DNA of 50,452 nucleotides from assembly GCA_016199675.1 (NCBI GenBank), contig JACQGE010000095.1, positions 1 through 50,452 of the forward strand, read 5' to 3'. This stretch comes from Acidobacteriota bacterium. GTDB taxonomy: Bacteria > Acidobacteriota > Terriglobia > 2-12-FULL-54-10. The notes beneath the pieces are model-generated. The model had not been told where the DNA came from and made no database searches. It saw only the letters and a list, made by a program, of their open reading frames with translations. Shown piece after piece: positions 7,336-15,508 of the stretch (position 1 is its first letter; the number at the start of each line of letters is the position of its first letter). Both the position numbers and the translations under genes were made by a program.

Positions 7336-8946
7336 TCAGCAGCGTCCGGTCCCGGCTGTCTCGTTTCGCGAAGTTTCTTCGGGCGCACGCAAAGCCTCAG
7401 GCAGGGCGTCAATCAAGTCTGTGGAGAGCAAAGAAAGTTCTCCCTTGCGGGCTGCGGCTACGTCTCCCGCGGCTCCGTGCCAATACACTGCCGTTGAAAC
7501 CACTCGCTCCACGGGCATCTCCGGGTACTGCGCCAACAGCCCAGCGATTATTCCGGCCAAAACGTCTCCGGTGCCTGCGGTTGCCATTCCTGGGTTGCCT
7601 GTCGAATTCACGTATAGCTGACCGCCGGGCTCGGCAATGAGTGTTCGATAACCTTTCAGCACCACGTACGCTTTGTGCTCAACCGCAAACTCCCGCACCA
7701 CTTCGACGCGCTTGGACTGGATTTCTTTGGTGCTGAGGCCGGTCAGGCGAGCCATCTCGCCCGGATGCGGCGTCAGGATGAGCTTGCGTCCTTCGCCCTG
7801 CAACAGTTCAGCGGCTCCCGTGAAGGCATTCAATCCATCGGCGTCCACAACGACGGGGAGTTGTGAATATTCTCGGACGACTCGCCGCACAAACTCAACC
7901 GTATCGGGGTGAGTGGTAATACCCGGCCCGATAGCCAGGACTGATTTACCTTCCGCCATCCGGGCGAAGCGTTCGTTATCAAAGGCGCGGGTAGAGATTG
8001 TGCCGTGATCGTTTTCGGGCAGCGGTTCCGTCATCAATACCGGGGCGACTCCGGCCACCAGCGGCAAAATACTTGAAGGCACTGCTGCTGTCACCAAGGC
8101 GGTCCCGGCGCTGAGCGCGCCCATCGCCGCCAGCGCCGCCGCTCCACTCATCCCGCGCGATCCGCCCACCACCAGCACATGCCCGTAGTTGCCCTTGTGG
8201 GAACTGACGTGGCGTTTTGCTCTTAGCCCGGTCAATATCTCATCTCCCAGCAAGTTCAAAAAAATCGAAGGGTCCTCCTCCACAGTAGAGGCTGGCGTCC
8301 CGATAGGCGTAACGAACAATTCACCCACCCGCTCACAGTTGGGCGGGAAGATGTGGCTCCATTTGGGAGCCGTGAAGGTCACTGTATAGCGAGCCTTTAA
8401 GGATTCTCCAAGTGCCTGGCCAGTATCGCTCGGCAGACCGGAAGGCATATCCACGGCTATGATGGGGATGTGGGCGAAGTGGGCATTCAGGTCTCGGATG
8501 ACCTCTAAGTAAAAGCCTTCCACCGGCCCTTCCAGGCCCGTGCCTAACAGGGCGTCCACCAGAAGAGTCGAAGTGAGCAACTCGGACCGGATTGCAGCCC
8601 AGTCCTTGAAATCCCGGACAACGGCGGGAGGCCAGCCTGCCTTCACAAGGATCTCATAATTGACTTTGGCGTCGCCTTTGAGGCTGGCGGGATCCGCCAG
8701 CAAAAAAACGCGTGGCCGGTAGCCTCGCATGAGCAACTGCCGGGCGACGACGAACCCATCCCCGCCATTGTTGCCCTTGCCGCACAGGATGGCGATCTGC
8801 TCCTGCTGGAGCACCGGAAATTTTTGCTGGATCAGGTGGAAGACATTGCGCCCGGCGTTCTCCATGAGCACCAGGCTGGGCACGCCAAATTTCTCCGTTG
8901 TGAGGCGATCCACTTCCCGCATTTGCCGGGCGGTAAGGATTTTCAT
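7336..8946 (-). CDS. nnr: Bifunctional NAD(P)HX epimerase / ADP-dependent dehydratase
   Basis: A metabolite-repair enzyme that restores hydrated NADH and NADPH. The N-terminal YjeF_N epimerase domain (about 1-215) shows GKGNNGGDGFV and a DALLGTGL segment. The C-terminal ribokinase-like dehydratase domain (about 235-520) shows the HKGNYGHVLVVGGSRGMSGA start, LTPHPGEMARL and NPGMATAGTGDVLAG. The 536-residue length is normal for the fused form. It leads the operon with tsaE and the enoyl reductase, with junctions of one and ten bases. pncB and pncA nearby also serve NAD metabolism but form a separate unit. Confidence 0.95.
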   Translation of the reverse strand: MKILTARQMREVDRLTTEKFGVPSLVLMENAGRNVFHLIQQKFPVLQQEQIAILCGKGNNGGDGFVVARQLLMRGYRPRVFLLADPASLKGDAKVNYEILVKAGWPPAVVRDFKDWAAIRSELLTSTLLVDALLGTGLEGPVEGFYLEVIRDLNAHFAHIPIIAVDMPSGLPSDTGQALGESLKARYTVTFTAPKWSHIFPPNCERVGELFVTPIGTPASTVEEDPSIFLNLLGDEILTGLRAKRHVSSHKGNYGHVLVVGGSRGMSGAAALAAMGALSAGTALVTAAVPSSILPLVAGVAPVLMTEPLPENDHGTISTRAFDNERFARMAEGKSVLAIGPGITTHPDTVEFVRRVVREYSQLPVVVDADGLNAFTGAAELLQGEGRKLILTPHPGEMARLTGLSTKEIQSKRVEVVREFAVEHKAYVVLKGYRTLIAEPGGQLYVNSTGNPGMATAGTGDVLAGIIAGLLAQYPEMPVERVVSTAVYWHGAAGDVAAARKGELSLLSTDLIDALPEALRAPEETSRNETAGTGRC

Positions 8947-9056
8947 GGGAACAGTCTACACGAAGAGGAGCGCAAAATGCTTCAAAGTCGCTCCGCCGAT
9001 GGCTTCGCGACGGGCCTACGGCAGTGCGCAAGGGGTCTTAGAATCAACTTTTTCTC

Positions 9057-9114
9057 GGCACGGTTAAAACCGTGCCCTGACGGAAAAACCCACGGCACAC
9101 AAGGCGTGCCGTGG
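9057..9114. repeat. Two intergenic palindromes at the AIPR 3' end
   Basis: GGCACGGTT-AA-AACCGTGCC (9057-9076, identical to 2327-2346) is followed by CCACGGCAC-7 nt-GTGCCGTGG (9090-9114). The second palindrome ends one base before the AIPR stop codon; its usual GGCTAC extension provides the TAG. Related copies lie at 11606, 17708, 26840 and 31774. Confidence 0.8.
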
Positions 9115-10797
9115 CTACCCGACGAGAGCGCGAATCGCCGCATGGTTTCGATACAGGCGCTTCGGTTTGAAATTGCCTTCCTCGGCTACTTGGCAGAGGC
9201 GCATCCAAATTTCATCGATCTCGGCGATGTCAATACTATGCGTAGCCAAGTCAAGGATGTTCTGCGGGTGGGATTCCCCAAGTTTCCTAGTAGCCCACAC
9301 GTATGCAAATAGCCACCGATAATTTGCCGGGAACTTGACTCCTCCTTGTCGCCCCCACACGACTCGACGGTCTGTCAGGAGGTGCTCAACTTGCTTGACG
9401 ATGTCCAATACGACAGGATAAATTCGTATGTCGAGACATGGATTGAATATTTCCTTATACTGACTGTCGATTCGCATAAACTTAATTTTAAGTCTTGAGG
9501 CTTTCGCGGGATCTTTTAAAACGAGTGCGAGAATGCAACTCGCTAGATATGCAGGAGATACGATCCGTTGAATGGGTCTACCTTGATTCCTGTGGTAGTT
9601 CTTCCTCCGATCATAAAACCAGTTGTGCTCCAACAATATGTCTTCGATGTCTCTCTGAATTTTTTCTGTGGCACGCAGAGACGGTAGCTCAACGGCTGTT
9701 TGATAATTAGTTGCCTTGATAATCCTATCTCTGATTTCTGCATTTTGAGTGACGATGATTTTCACCAGAACAGCACGATCATCATCCCTATCTCTGCACT
9801 GAAAATGCTCAAATATGGTCTCTGTAGTCTGGAGTCCATTTACGATCTGAATGTTTTCGAGATTGATCTCTTTGCCTGCTACATTAGCAGCAGTAGAGAT
9901 TATCGTGACCCCATTATTCAGCCACCAGAAATCGCACTGATCGATCCTGCTTGGTGCCTGAAGCGTTGCAGAAATATCCTCGTTCACTGGCACACGTCCA
10001 AGAAAATCACGGACGTTTGATTCAAAAAGATAGCGTCGCAGCTCTCCCTCTTCATCAGTGATGAATTTGTAGTAGTCCGAAAGTCTACATAGCACCACAT
10101 AATTGGACTTTGCACGAGATAACGTGTTTTCGATAAAGGTCAGTCCAAGTGTTGAGGAACGCTGTTTGCGTGTCAACTGAAGGAGTTCTGAGGCACCGTA
10201 GAAATCGAAACGGGTGCTGCAGTCGCTAAACAGTTCGGACATTCGAGATTCAAAAAGACATGCCCGACCTCGAATATTCTCAGCTATGTCAGTAGTGTCA
10301 CCCCTAGAAGCATAGATGAACCTGACATGCAGCGACGGTTGCCGCGCAGCCAACTCTTTGAATGTCTCGCAGAAGAGTTCTCTTTGTTCAAGCAAGTTTT
10401 CATTGTATTTTGACTCGAATGAACTGCTACTTCTCGACAGGTCGAACAACTCAGGAACTGACGCTAGGAGGTTGTTCAGGGGAGCCTGCCGAAATGTTGC
10501 CTCATGCTTGCAAGTTATTACCACAATTTCGATCTCGGGTCGTTTTCGCACATCGTTACTATTCGGGGATTCCGTTATGGGGAGACCATCCAGGAAAATG
10601 AAAAATGCGTCAACACCTCCGTCGTCACCTCCATCCACCCAACCTTGTTCAATTTCCTCGTATGAGAGGTCATGGTCCTTAAGAATATTTTCGAATGCGA
10701 AAACGTCGAACAACTCCCCGAGGTCGCTCAGGTCCGGGTAGTCCGCGAGTTTCTTCTGCAATAGGGCGTCTAGCAGAACCAGATCATTTTTCGCCAT
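9115..10797 (-). CDS. AIPR-family protein (abortive infection phage resistance)
   Basis: A 560-residue protein of the AIPR family, found in abortive-infection and restriction-like defence loci. The N-terminal region (about 50-100) has GGDDGGVDAFFIF followed by EIEIVVITCKHE. This arrangement resembles the PD-(D/E)xK-like nuclease core that many members carry, with the ExK Glu replaced by Thr (TCK). The AIPR domain proper spans about 250-500, with FWWLNNGVTI, NIQIVNGLQTTETIF and IKATNYQTAVELPSLRATE. Base composition is visibly more AT-rich than its neighbours, suggesting transfer. It stands alone: no methylase, McrBC or helicase partner is adjacent. Confidence 0.85.
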   Translation of the reverse strand: MAKNDLVLLDALLQKKLADYPDLSDLGELFDVFAFENILKDHDLSYEEIEQGWVDGGDDGGVDAFFIFLDGLPITESPNSNDVRKRPEIEIVVITCKHEATFRQAPLNNLLASVPELFDLSRSSSSFESKYNENLLEQRELFCETFKELAARQPSLHVRFIYASRGDTTDIAENIRGRACLFESRMSELFSDCSTRFDFYGASELLQLTRKQRSSTLGLTFIENTLSRAKSNYVVLCRLSDYYKFITDEEGELRRYLFESNVRDFLGRVPVNEDISATLQAPSRIDQCDFWWLNNGVTIISTAANVAGKEINLENIQIVNGLQTTETIFEHFQCRDRDDDRAVLVKIIVTQNAEIRDRIIKATNYQTAVELPSLRATEKIQRDIEDILLEHNWFYDRRKNYHRNQGRPIQRIVSPAYLASCILALVLKDPAKASRLKIKFMRIDSQYKEIFNPCLDIRIYPVVLDIVKQVEHLLTDRRVVWGRQGGVKFPANYRWLFAYVWATRKLGESHPQNILDLATHSIDIAEIDEIWMRLCQVAEEGNFKPKRLYRNHAAIRALVG

Positions 10798-10871
10798 CTG
10801 CTTGCTCTTTGTTTAGGGTGGTCTGGATAAACCCACAGCCGGTGTCAACCTAATACGACTGTAGGGGCACA

Positions 10872-10877
10872 ATTATA
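10872..10877 (-). promoter_or_regulatory. Possible -10 element upstream of the AIPR gene
   Basis: The minus strand reads TATAAT here, about 75 bases upstream of the AIPR ATG. The hexamer 17 bases further upstream (TGCCCA) is a poor -35, so only the -10 is supported. The rest of the gap 10798-11026 shows nothing definite. Confidence 0.3.
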
Positions 10878-11026
10878 CCGGATCGGGGCACGTCTGGGCA
10901 GTTGATTGTGAAGACGGTAGGGGCAACTGCCACCACAACGGGAGAAGGCGATCCGCAGAAGACGCAGATGAAAGGGGCAAGTGCAGCAGGGTAGCCCCGG
11001 CACGGTTTGTGGGCCGTGGGGCTTCC

Positions 11027-11227
11027 CTATCGTGCGATCTGGAACTCCATTTTCTGCGCTTCGGTTACGCGTCTGGAGGCGTCCAGGATTTCCATGGACA
11101 CCAGGTCACCCCTCTCGTCGTAATCCAGGATCACCCCCGGCTTATCTTCATCGCTTTCGACAACCTGGGAGTTTTCTTTCAGGATGAAACTCAGGGTATC
11201 GGTTTTCGGATCATAGCTGGCTTTCAT
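11027..11227 (-). CDS. DUF2283 small protein, likely antitoxin-like partner
   Basis: A 66-residue DUF2283 protein. It shows the characteristic YDPKTDTLSFIL opening and the GVILDYDERGDLVSMEILDAS core, followed by a short helical end. DUF2283 proteins are usually encoded next to DUF4258 proteins, and the pair is often treated as a toxin-antitoxin-like module. Here its start overlaps the end of the DUF4258 gene by four bases (ATGA), so the two are translationally coupled. Biochemical function is not established for the family. Confidence 0.8.
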   Translation of the reverse strand: MKASYDPKTDTLSFILKENSQVVESDEDKPGVILDYDERGDLVSMEILDASRRVTEAQKMEFQIAR

Positions 11228-11508
11228 TGCTTTTCCTTCCAGTATTTGGAAACCTTGCTGGTGCGGTAGGCGGAGACGACTTCCGCCGGGTCGCGGTTCA
11301 CATCCACAAAAACGCGGACCAAGAAAGTTTTCCCTTCCTCCATGACAACTCTCGATTGCAATACCATACGGCCGGGCCGAATCTGTAACTCTTGCTCCGG
11401 TTCGGCGAGAACAGAACGCACTAGCTGCTCGGTCAAACGCCGACGGCTCATTTCAAAGAGGGCGTGTTCTGTGAAGACGTAGTTTCGAGCAGGGGCAGGA
11501 ATCGCCAC
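11224..11508 (-). CDS. DUF4258 protein (RelE-like small toxin candidate)
   Basis: A 94-residue DUF4258 protein: YVFTEHALFEMSRRRLTEQLV, then a sheet-rich core and VVSAYRTSKVSKYW. Members resemble RelE/BrnT-type small RNases in fold prediction and pair with DUF2283. The start is odd. The GTG called at 11508 lies inside the ribosome site itself (AAAGGAGGTG), leaving no spacer. The next usable position with proper spacing is an ATT codon two residues on. Either the GTG is used despite poor spacing or initiation is at a rare ATT. Confidence 0.7.
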   Translation of the reverse strand: MAIPAPARNYVFTEHALFEMSRRRLTEQLVRSVLAEPEQELQIRPGRMVLQSRVVMEEGKTFLVRVFVDVNRDPAEVVSAYRTSKVSKYWKEKQ

Positions 11509-11605
11509 CTCCTTTCACTTCGTCAGACACAATAGCATAGCATCCGGGACTCGGGACTAGCCATTGGAAGCCTTGGCGTACTCATACTCCACAATAACCA
11601 AAAAC

Positions 11606-11700
11606 CCACGGCACAGAGTGTGCCTTGGCCACCACAGGCTTGTGGCCTGCTTGCTGATCCCTCGACTTCGTTCGGGACAGGCTCAGCGCGGCTCGGATTA
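11606..11700. repeat. Composite 3'-end repeat (CCACGGCAC palindrome + CTCAGCGCGGCTC element)
   Basis: CCACGGCAC-5 nt-GTGCCTTGG (11606-11628) is followed by the longer element 11655-11700 (TCGACTTCGTTCGGGACAGG and CTCAGCGCGGCTCGGATTA). The element's last three bases are the stop codon of the minus-strand methyltransferase. The same two-part arrangement occurs at 17708-17800 and 31774-31856. Confidence 0.8.
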
Positions 11701-12465
11701 TTTATACGCGGCACAGACGACGCGCTTGCCGCGGGCGTGTTGCTCATAAGCGCCGGGCGGGGGCGTTACGATTTCCGCACGGCGGAAGCCGGCTTGCTTC
11801 AGCAAGAACATGAGCGCCTTCGGGGATGGGCACAGGGCTACGGGCGTGCTCCCCGTCTCCGCGTTGTCGGCATAAAATTCCCCGGACTCATCAATCACCG
11901 CCATTACGCCCTGATAGGGCCGGGTCCATTGCCGGGAACCCCATTCGGTCGCGCCTTCCACCTCCTGGATTACCTGCGTCTCCACGATGCAAAGCTCTTT
12001 GGTGATCCGGCTGAGGTTGCGCAGGCAGAGGATAGGGTTTTCCAGGTGATAAAGCACGCCGAGAAACAGAGTCAGTTCATGCTGTCCCACTTCCTCCGGG
12101 CTTAAATGCTCGCAGTTGCCCTGCTGGAAGCGGACTTGGGACAGCCCGAGCACACCGGCCACGAACCGCGCCTTGCGCAAACTGGACTCGCGCACGTCCA
12201 GCCCCACCACTTCGCGGATACCCTTCTTCGCCATTGCAATGGAGTAGAACCCTTCATGGCAACCCACATCCAGGCAACTGATCTCTTTCAGCCGCGAGCT
12301 GAAATGACTTTCGACCACATCTTCCACCATTTTCAGGCGCGTCTCAAAGATGCCGATAACTTCCGGGGGAACTTGCGACTCGGTTCGAAGGCCATTGCCG
12401 AAATCGAAGGGATAAAACCAGGGGGCCAGATCTGCAATCTGCTGCTGGATTTGCTGGGAGTTCAT
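11698..12465 (-). CDS. Class I SAM-dependent methyltransferase (CmoB/DUF1698-like)
   Basis: A 255-residue Rossmann methyltransferase. Motif I is LDVGCHEGFYSIAMAKKG near residue 65, with the acidic end of strand 2 in VVGLDVRESSL. Motif IV is ELTLFLGVLYHLENP. The overall look is that of DUF1698 proteins related to the tRNA uridine-modifying CmoB, but also of many small-molecule methyltransferases. The N-terminal helical region (about 1-60) is short for CmoB. The gene stands alone between two repeat clusters; its substrate is unknown. Confidence 0.8.
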   Translation of the reverse strand: MNSQQIQQQIADLAPWFYPFDFGNGLRTESQVPPEVIGIFETRLKMVEDVVESHFSSRLKEISCLDVGCHEGFYSIAMAKKGIREVVGLDVRESSLRKARFVAGVLGLSQVRFQQGNCEHLSPEEVGQHELTLFLGVLYHLENPILCLRNLSRITKELCIVETQVIQEVEGATEWGSRQWTRPYQGVMAVIDESGEFYADNAETGSTPVALCPSPKALMFLLKQAGFRRAEIVTPPPGAYEQHARGKRVVCAAYK

Positions 12466-12473
12466 GGGAGTTC

Positions 12474-12527
12474 AGCGGCTAAAGCCGCTCTGGTTATTGC
12501 TCTTTTTGGCACGGGCAAAACCGTGCC
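12474..12527. repeat. Composite intergenic palindrome (AGCGGCT + GGCACGG type)
   Basis: AGCGGCT-AA-AGCCGCT (12474-12489) and GGCACGGgCAAAACCGTGCC (12508-12527) are followed by CTGACGA. Same layout as 2277-2350. It lies directly upstream of the methyltransferase start, so it would be in that gene's 5' region. Nothing else definite is visible in 12528-12718. Confidence 0.8.
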
Positions 12528-12718
12528 CTGACGACATGTTGAAGCAGGTCTTGGAAATAGCTTCACAGTCATGTCTATATTCCATATTCGGGTCTCGCTT
12601 TGCGACAACACGTTGCGGAAGCGTTATGGTAGCATAGTCATAGAAGCAGCAACAGATTGGCTGCTGGTAGCATCTAATAAGCAAGTGCCGAGAGGTGTTT
12701 TGAGGAGGAATTTGAGAG

Positions 12719-13411
12719 ATGTTATTTGATCCGATTTATTTGCTGTTTATCGCGCCAGGATTTGCGTTGTCCCTATGGGCTTCGATGCGCGTGAAGAGCG
12801 CGTTCAATAAATACTCCAAGGTGCGGTCGGCGCGGGGGTTGACCGGGGCGGAGGCCGCCGAAGAGATGCTACGGTTCGCCGGGATTAGCGACGTGAAGAT
12901 CGTCCGCCACCATGGGATGCTGACAGACCATTACAATCCGACCAATAAGACCCTGGCCCTTTCGGAACAGGTTTATGATTCGACTTCCCTTGCCGCCGTC
13001 GGAGTGGCCACCCACGAAGCGGGGCATGCCATCCAGCACGCCCGCAACTACGCTCCCTTGTGGATTCGCTCCGCGTTGGTCCCCACGGCGAGCATCGGCT
13101 CGTCGCTTGGCTATATGGTGATGCTCTTTGGGCTGTTCATGGCTTCAACGAATATGGTGCTGGCAGGGGCCATCATGTTTTCTGCCGTCCTACTTTTCCA
13201 AATTGTCACGCTGCCGGTGGAATTCAACGCCTCCAGTCGCGCCAAGGTTTTGGTCGTCGAGAATGGGATTGTGACCGCCCAGGAGCGCCAAGGGATTGAC
13301 AAGGTTTTGAATGCCGCCGCCATGACCTATGTGGCAGCCGCTGTCAGCACGCTGCTGACTTTGCTCTATTTCCTCATGAGGTCGGGCCTGCTCGGGGGCC
13401 GAAGAGACTAA
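12719..13411 (+). CDS. Membrane zinc metallopeptidase (YugP family)
   Basis: A 230-residue integral-membrane protein of the neutral zinc metallopeptidase family (YugP, PF04298). An N-terminal hydrophobic segment (about 5-25) is followed by the metal motif HEAGHAIQH at about residues 100-108. Two more hydrophobic hairpins follow (about 120-165 and 195-215). The ribosome site GGAGG is well placed before ATG. The family's substrate is not known. The gene ends at a clear intrinsic terminator, so it is probably a single-gene unit. Confidence 0.9.
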   Translation: MLFDPIYLLFIAPGFALSLWASMRVKSAFNKYSKVRSARGLTGAEAAEEMLRFAGISDVKIVRHHGMLTDHYNPTNKTLALSEQVYDSTSLAAVGVATHEAGHAIQHARNYAPLWIRSALVPTASIGSSLGYMVMLFGLFMASTNMVLAGAIMFSAVLLFQIVTLPVEFNASSRAKVLVVENGIVTAQERQGIDKVLNAAAMTYVAAAVSTLLTLLYFLMRSGLLGGRRD

Positions 13412-13446
13412 CCTCAAGCCCGTACAAGCTGTTTTAGGAGATTGGC

Positions 13447-13474
13447 AAGGCACGGTTTTAACCGTGCCTTTTTT
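13447..13474 (+). terminator. Intrinsic terminator after the YugP-family gene
   Basis: AAGGCACGGTT-TT-AACCGTGCCTT forms an 11-bp perfect stem and runs straight into TTTT. The core is the same GGCACGGTTxxAACCGTGCC palindrome found in the intergenic repeats at 2327 and 9057. This copy appears to have been used as a functional terminator. Confidence 0.85.
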
Positions 13475-13493
13475 CTGCCGAGATAAGATGGGC

Positions 13494-14567
13494 TTAGCCT
13501 TCTATCCGTGGCATCCGCACTGCCGCATTTTGAGAGGATGCAGTCTCAAATAGACGCAATTGGGCTACTGGAGCGAATTTTTCGGCAGGATCGGGGCATG
13601 CTCCTTCGGAGGAGTATCCACGCCGCGGACCGTTCAAATGATATTTGGCACGTAACCGTTCGGCCAGTTCTTGAAGTCGCTTGGCATAAGTTCCTCGGGC
13701 GTAGGCGCCGCGCGCGTACAGCCGATGATATTTTTCGACCAAGTGGGGAAACGCCTGCTCCAGAAAAGGGAAAAAGGCCCTTTGCGCCGAGGGCATCAAA
13801 AACAGCGCATTCATGGCAAAATAACAGGCCCCGGCCCGCGCTGCTGCGCGAGCCACGCCTTCTAAGTCCCTCGGGGCATCCGTTATGGCAGGCAATACCG
13901 GCATGGCGAAAATCGCCACCGAAATGCCTGCCTGAGCCAGTTCTGCCGCCGCAGCCAAGCGCAGGTCTGGCCGAGGGGCCCTCACTTCCAAGCAACGGGC
14001 CAGTTCCGGGCAAAGAGTGGTAACAGAGATGTTCACTTGCAGGTCATTGACTTTTGCTATTGCCCGCAACACATCCAGGTCCCTCCGGATTAAATCGGAT
14101 TTTGTAGTAATGGAAAGCTGCAAACCTCGGAATGCCTGCAGGGTTTCCAAGATGCTCCGTGTAGTTCGAAAAAGCCGTTCGGCAGGCTGGTAGGGGTCCG
14201 TGGCCGTTCCAATGGCGATGGCTCCCTGAGGATTTTTGCGGAGTTCCCGCAGAAGAATCTCTCCGGCGTGTTCCTTGCTGTAGATTTTTTCCTCAAAAGC
14301 TGCCGAATCTTCCAATCCCAAATATTCATGGGTATAGCGCGCATAGCAATATTTGCATCCAAATTCGCATCCACGATAGGGATTGATGGTCCAAGTGAAA
14401 GGAACTCTTTCGCTGGCGCAGCGGTTCAGGATCGTCTGCGCCCTCAAGCCGAAATATTCGACTTGGTGTTTGCGGACCAAGCTGGGACTTTCGGCTGCTT
14501 TTTTTGCCAGACCGATCAGAGGTGTGGCCGGCGAAGTTTCCGGATGTGAAGCGGGGAAGAGTTGCAT
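13494..14567 (-). CDS. Radical SAM protein (SPL-like, Rv2578c family)
   Basis: A 357-residue radical SAM enzyme. The cluster-binding CxxxCxxC is Cys67-Cys71-Cys74 in RGCEFGCKYCYARYTHEY, the variant seen in the Rv2578c and spore-photoproduct-lyase-like group. Downstream are IAIGTATDPYQPAERLFRTTR and QLSITTKSDLIRRDLDVL, both family hallmarks. The tail (about 300-357) is basic and poorly conserved. The role of this family is not established; a DNA or nucleotide repair-like activity is speculation from its relation to SPL. The gene stands alone. Confidence 0.85.
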   Translation of the reverse strand: MQLFPASHPETSPATPLIGLAKKAAESPSLVRKHQVEYFGLRAQTILNRCASERVPFTWTINPYRGCEFGCKYCYARYTHEYLGLEDSAAFEEKIYSKEHAGEILLRELRKNPQGAIAIGTATDPYQPAERLFRTTRSILETLQAFRGLQLSITTKSDLIRRDLDVLRAIAKVNDLQVNISVTTLCPELARCLEVRAPRPDLRLAAAAELAQAGISVAIFAMPVLPAITDAPRDLEGVARAAARAGACYFAMNALFLMPSAQRAFFPFLEQAFPHLVEKYHRLYARGAYARGTYAKRLQELAERLRAKYHLNGPRRGYSSEGACPDPAEKFAPVAQLRLFETASSQNAAVRMPRIEG

Positions 14568-14737
14568 GCCCTATTATTCGCTTTTTATTCGCCATACGTC
14601 AAGATTGTTTTTTAGGGAGAACCGGGCTGTTGCAACGATGAAGACCGGGGCCGAATCGTGAGAACGCTTCTATAATCTCCTGTGAATCCGTCAAAGAAAA
14701 TCCCAGGTTTCACTGTTAAAAGTAAGGCCCCATTGGA

Positions 14738-14767
14738 TTGACATCGCCGTTGAGACAGCGACATAAT
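14738..14767 (+). promoter_or_regulatory. Strong sigma70-like promoter for the truncated haemoglobin gene
   Basis: TTGACA (14738-14743), an 18-base spacer, then CATAAT (14762-14767). The implied start near 14774 gives a leader of about 110 bases. It is one of the best promoter matches in the window. The remainder of the 319-base gap 14568-14886 shows an isolated TATAAT at 14669 without a -35 and no gene. Confidence 0.65.
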
Positions 14768-14886
14768 CAACACGGGATGACAGCTATTCGGCAAGGTGGG
14801 TCTACCATACCGCAAGGCAGAGGACAAAACAGATTCAGCGCGCTATTTTCAAGAATCCCTGCCTGGCGGAGATGAGGGGATGGAAA

Positions 14887-15375
14887 ATGAACCAGCAGCG
14901 AGTTAAAACGGCAATATTGGGGTTGTTCCTGATCCTGTGGATTTCTGCCACTGGCGCTCCTTTTGCAGAGGCTCAAGAAAAAGGCGCTACGCTCTATCAA
15001 CGCTTGGGCGGGTACGACGCGATAGCCGCTCTAGTAGATGATTTTGTGGGCCGGTTAGCCGCCGACCCCCAGTTTGCCCGTTTTTTCCAAGGATCGAGCA
15101 AAGATTCCAGAAAGCGCCGCCGACAACTACTGGTGGAGCAACTCTGCGAAGCGGCTGGCGGGCCGTGCTACTATACCGGCCGCAGCATGAAAGCCGCTCA
15201 CGAAGGGCTGGGGATTAGTGAACGAAACTGGGACCTCATGCTAAAACATCTCACAGAATCTTTCGACAAATTTCATATCCGCCCGGACGAGAGAAAAGCC
15301 GTGCTCGATATTGTCGCTGGAACCCGAGGAGATATTGTAGAATCCAGCGACAAGGCCGAAGGCGGCACGATCTAA
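14887..15375 (+). CDS. Exported group I truncated haemoglobin
   Basis: The C-terminal 120 residues are a group I truncated haemoglobin: LYQRLGGYDAIAALVDDFV at the B/C region, the proximal-His segment MKAAHEGLGI, and a WDLMLKHLTE helix. Before it is a signal peptide (KTAILGLFLILWISATGAPFAEA), so the haem protein is predicted to be exported or periplasmic. I use the ATG at 14887, with AGGGGA upstream, rather than 14872; the shorter N-terminus gives a cleaner signal. Two Cys in LCEAAGGPC could form a disulphide. A role in NO/O2 handling is typical for the family but inferred here. Confidence 0.85.
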   Translation: MNQQRVKTAILGLFLILWISATGAPFAEAQEKGATLYQRLGGYDAIAALVDDFVGRLAADPQFARFFQGSSKDSRKRRRQLLVEQLCEAAGGPCYYTGRSMKAAHEGLGISERNWDLMLKHLTESFDKFHIRPDERKAVLDIVAGTRGDIVESSDKAEGGTI

Positions 15376-15508
15376 CGAACGACGCTTTGCTTGTTTTGAA
15401 GGAAGCCGTTTCTTGAGAACTGAAGAGTGGGAGAGACTGAAAAGAGATTTGATTCAGGCAACATTTGAAGCCAGCAAATTCATCCTCATCATTAGGGAGA
15501 GCTAAACA

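Noticed and set aside
10798-11026. An extra gene between the AIPR gene and the DUF2283 gene
   Set aside because: Only shadows of the small genes; no ribosome site or motif.
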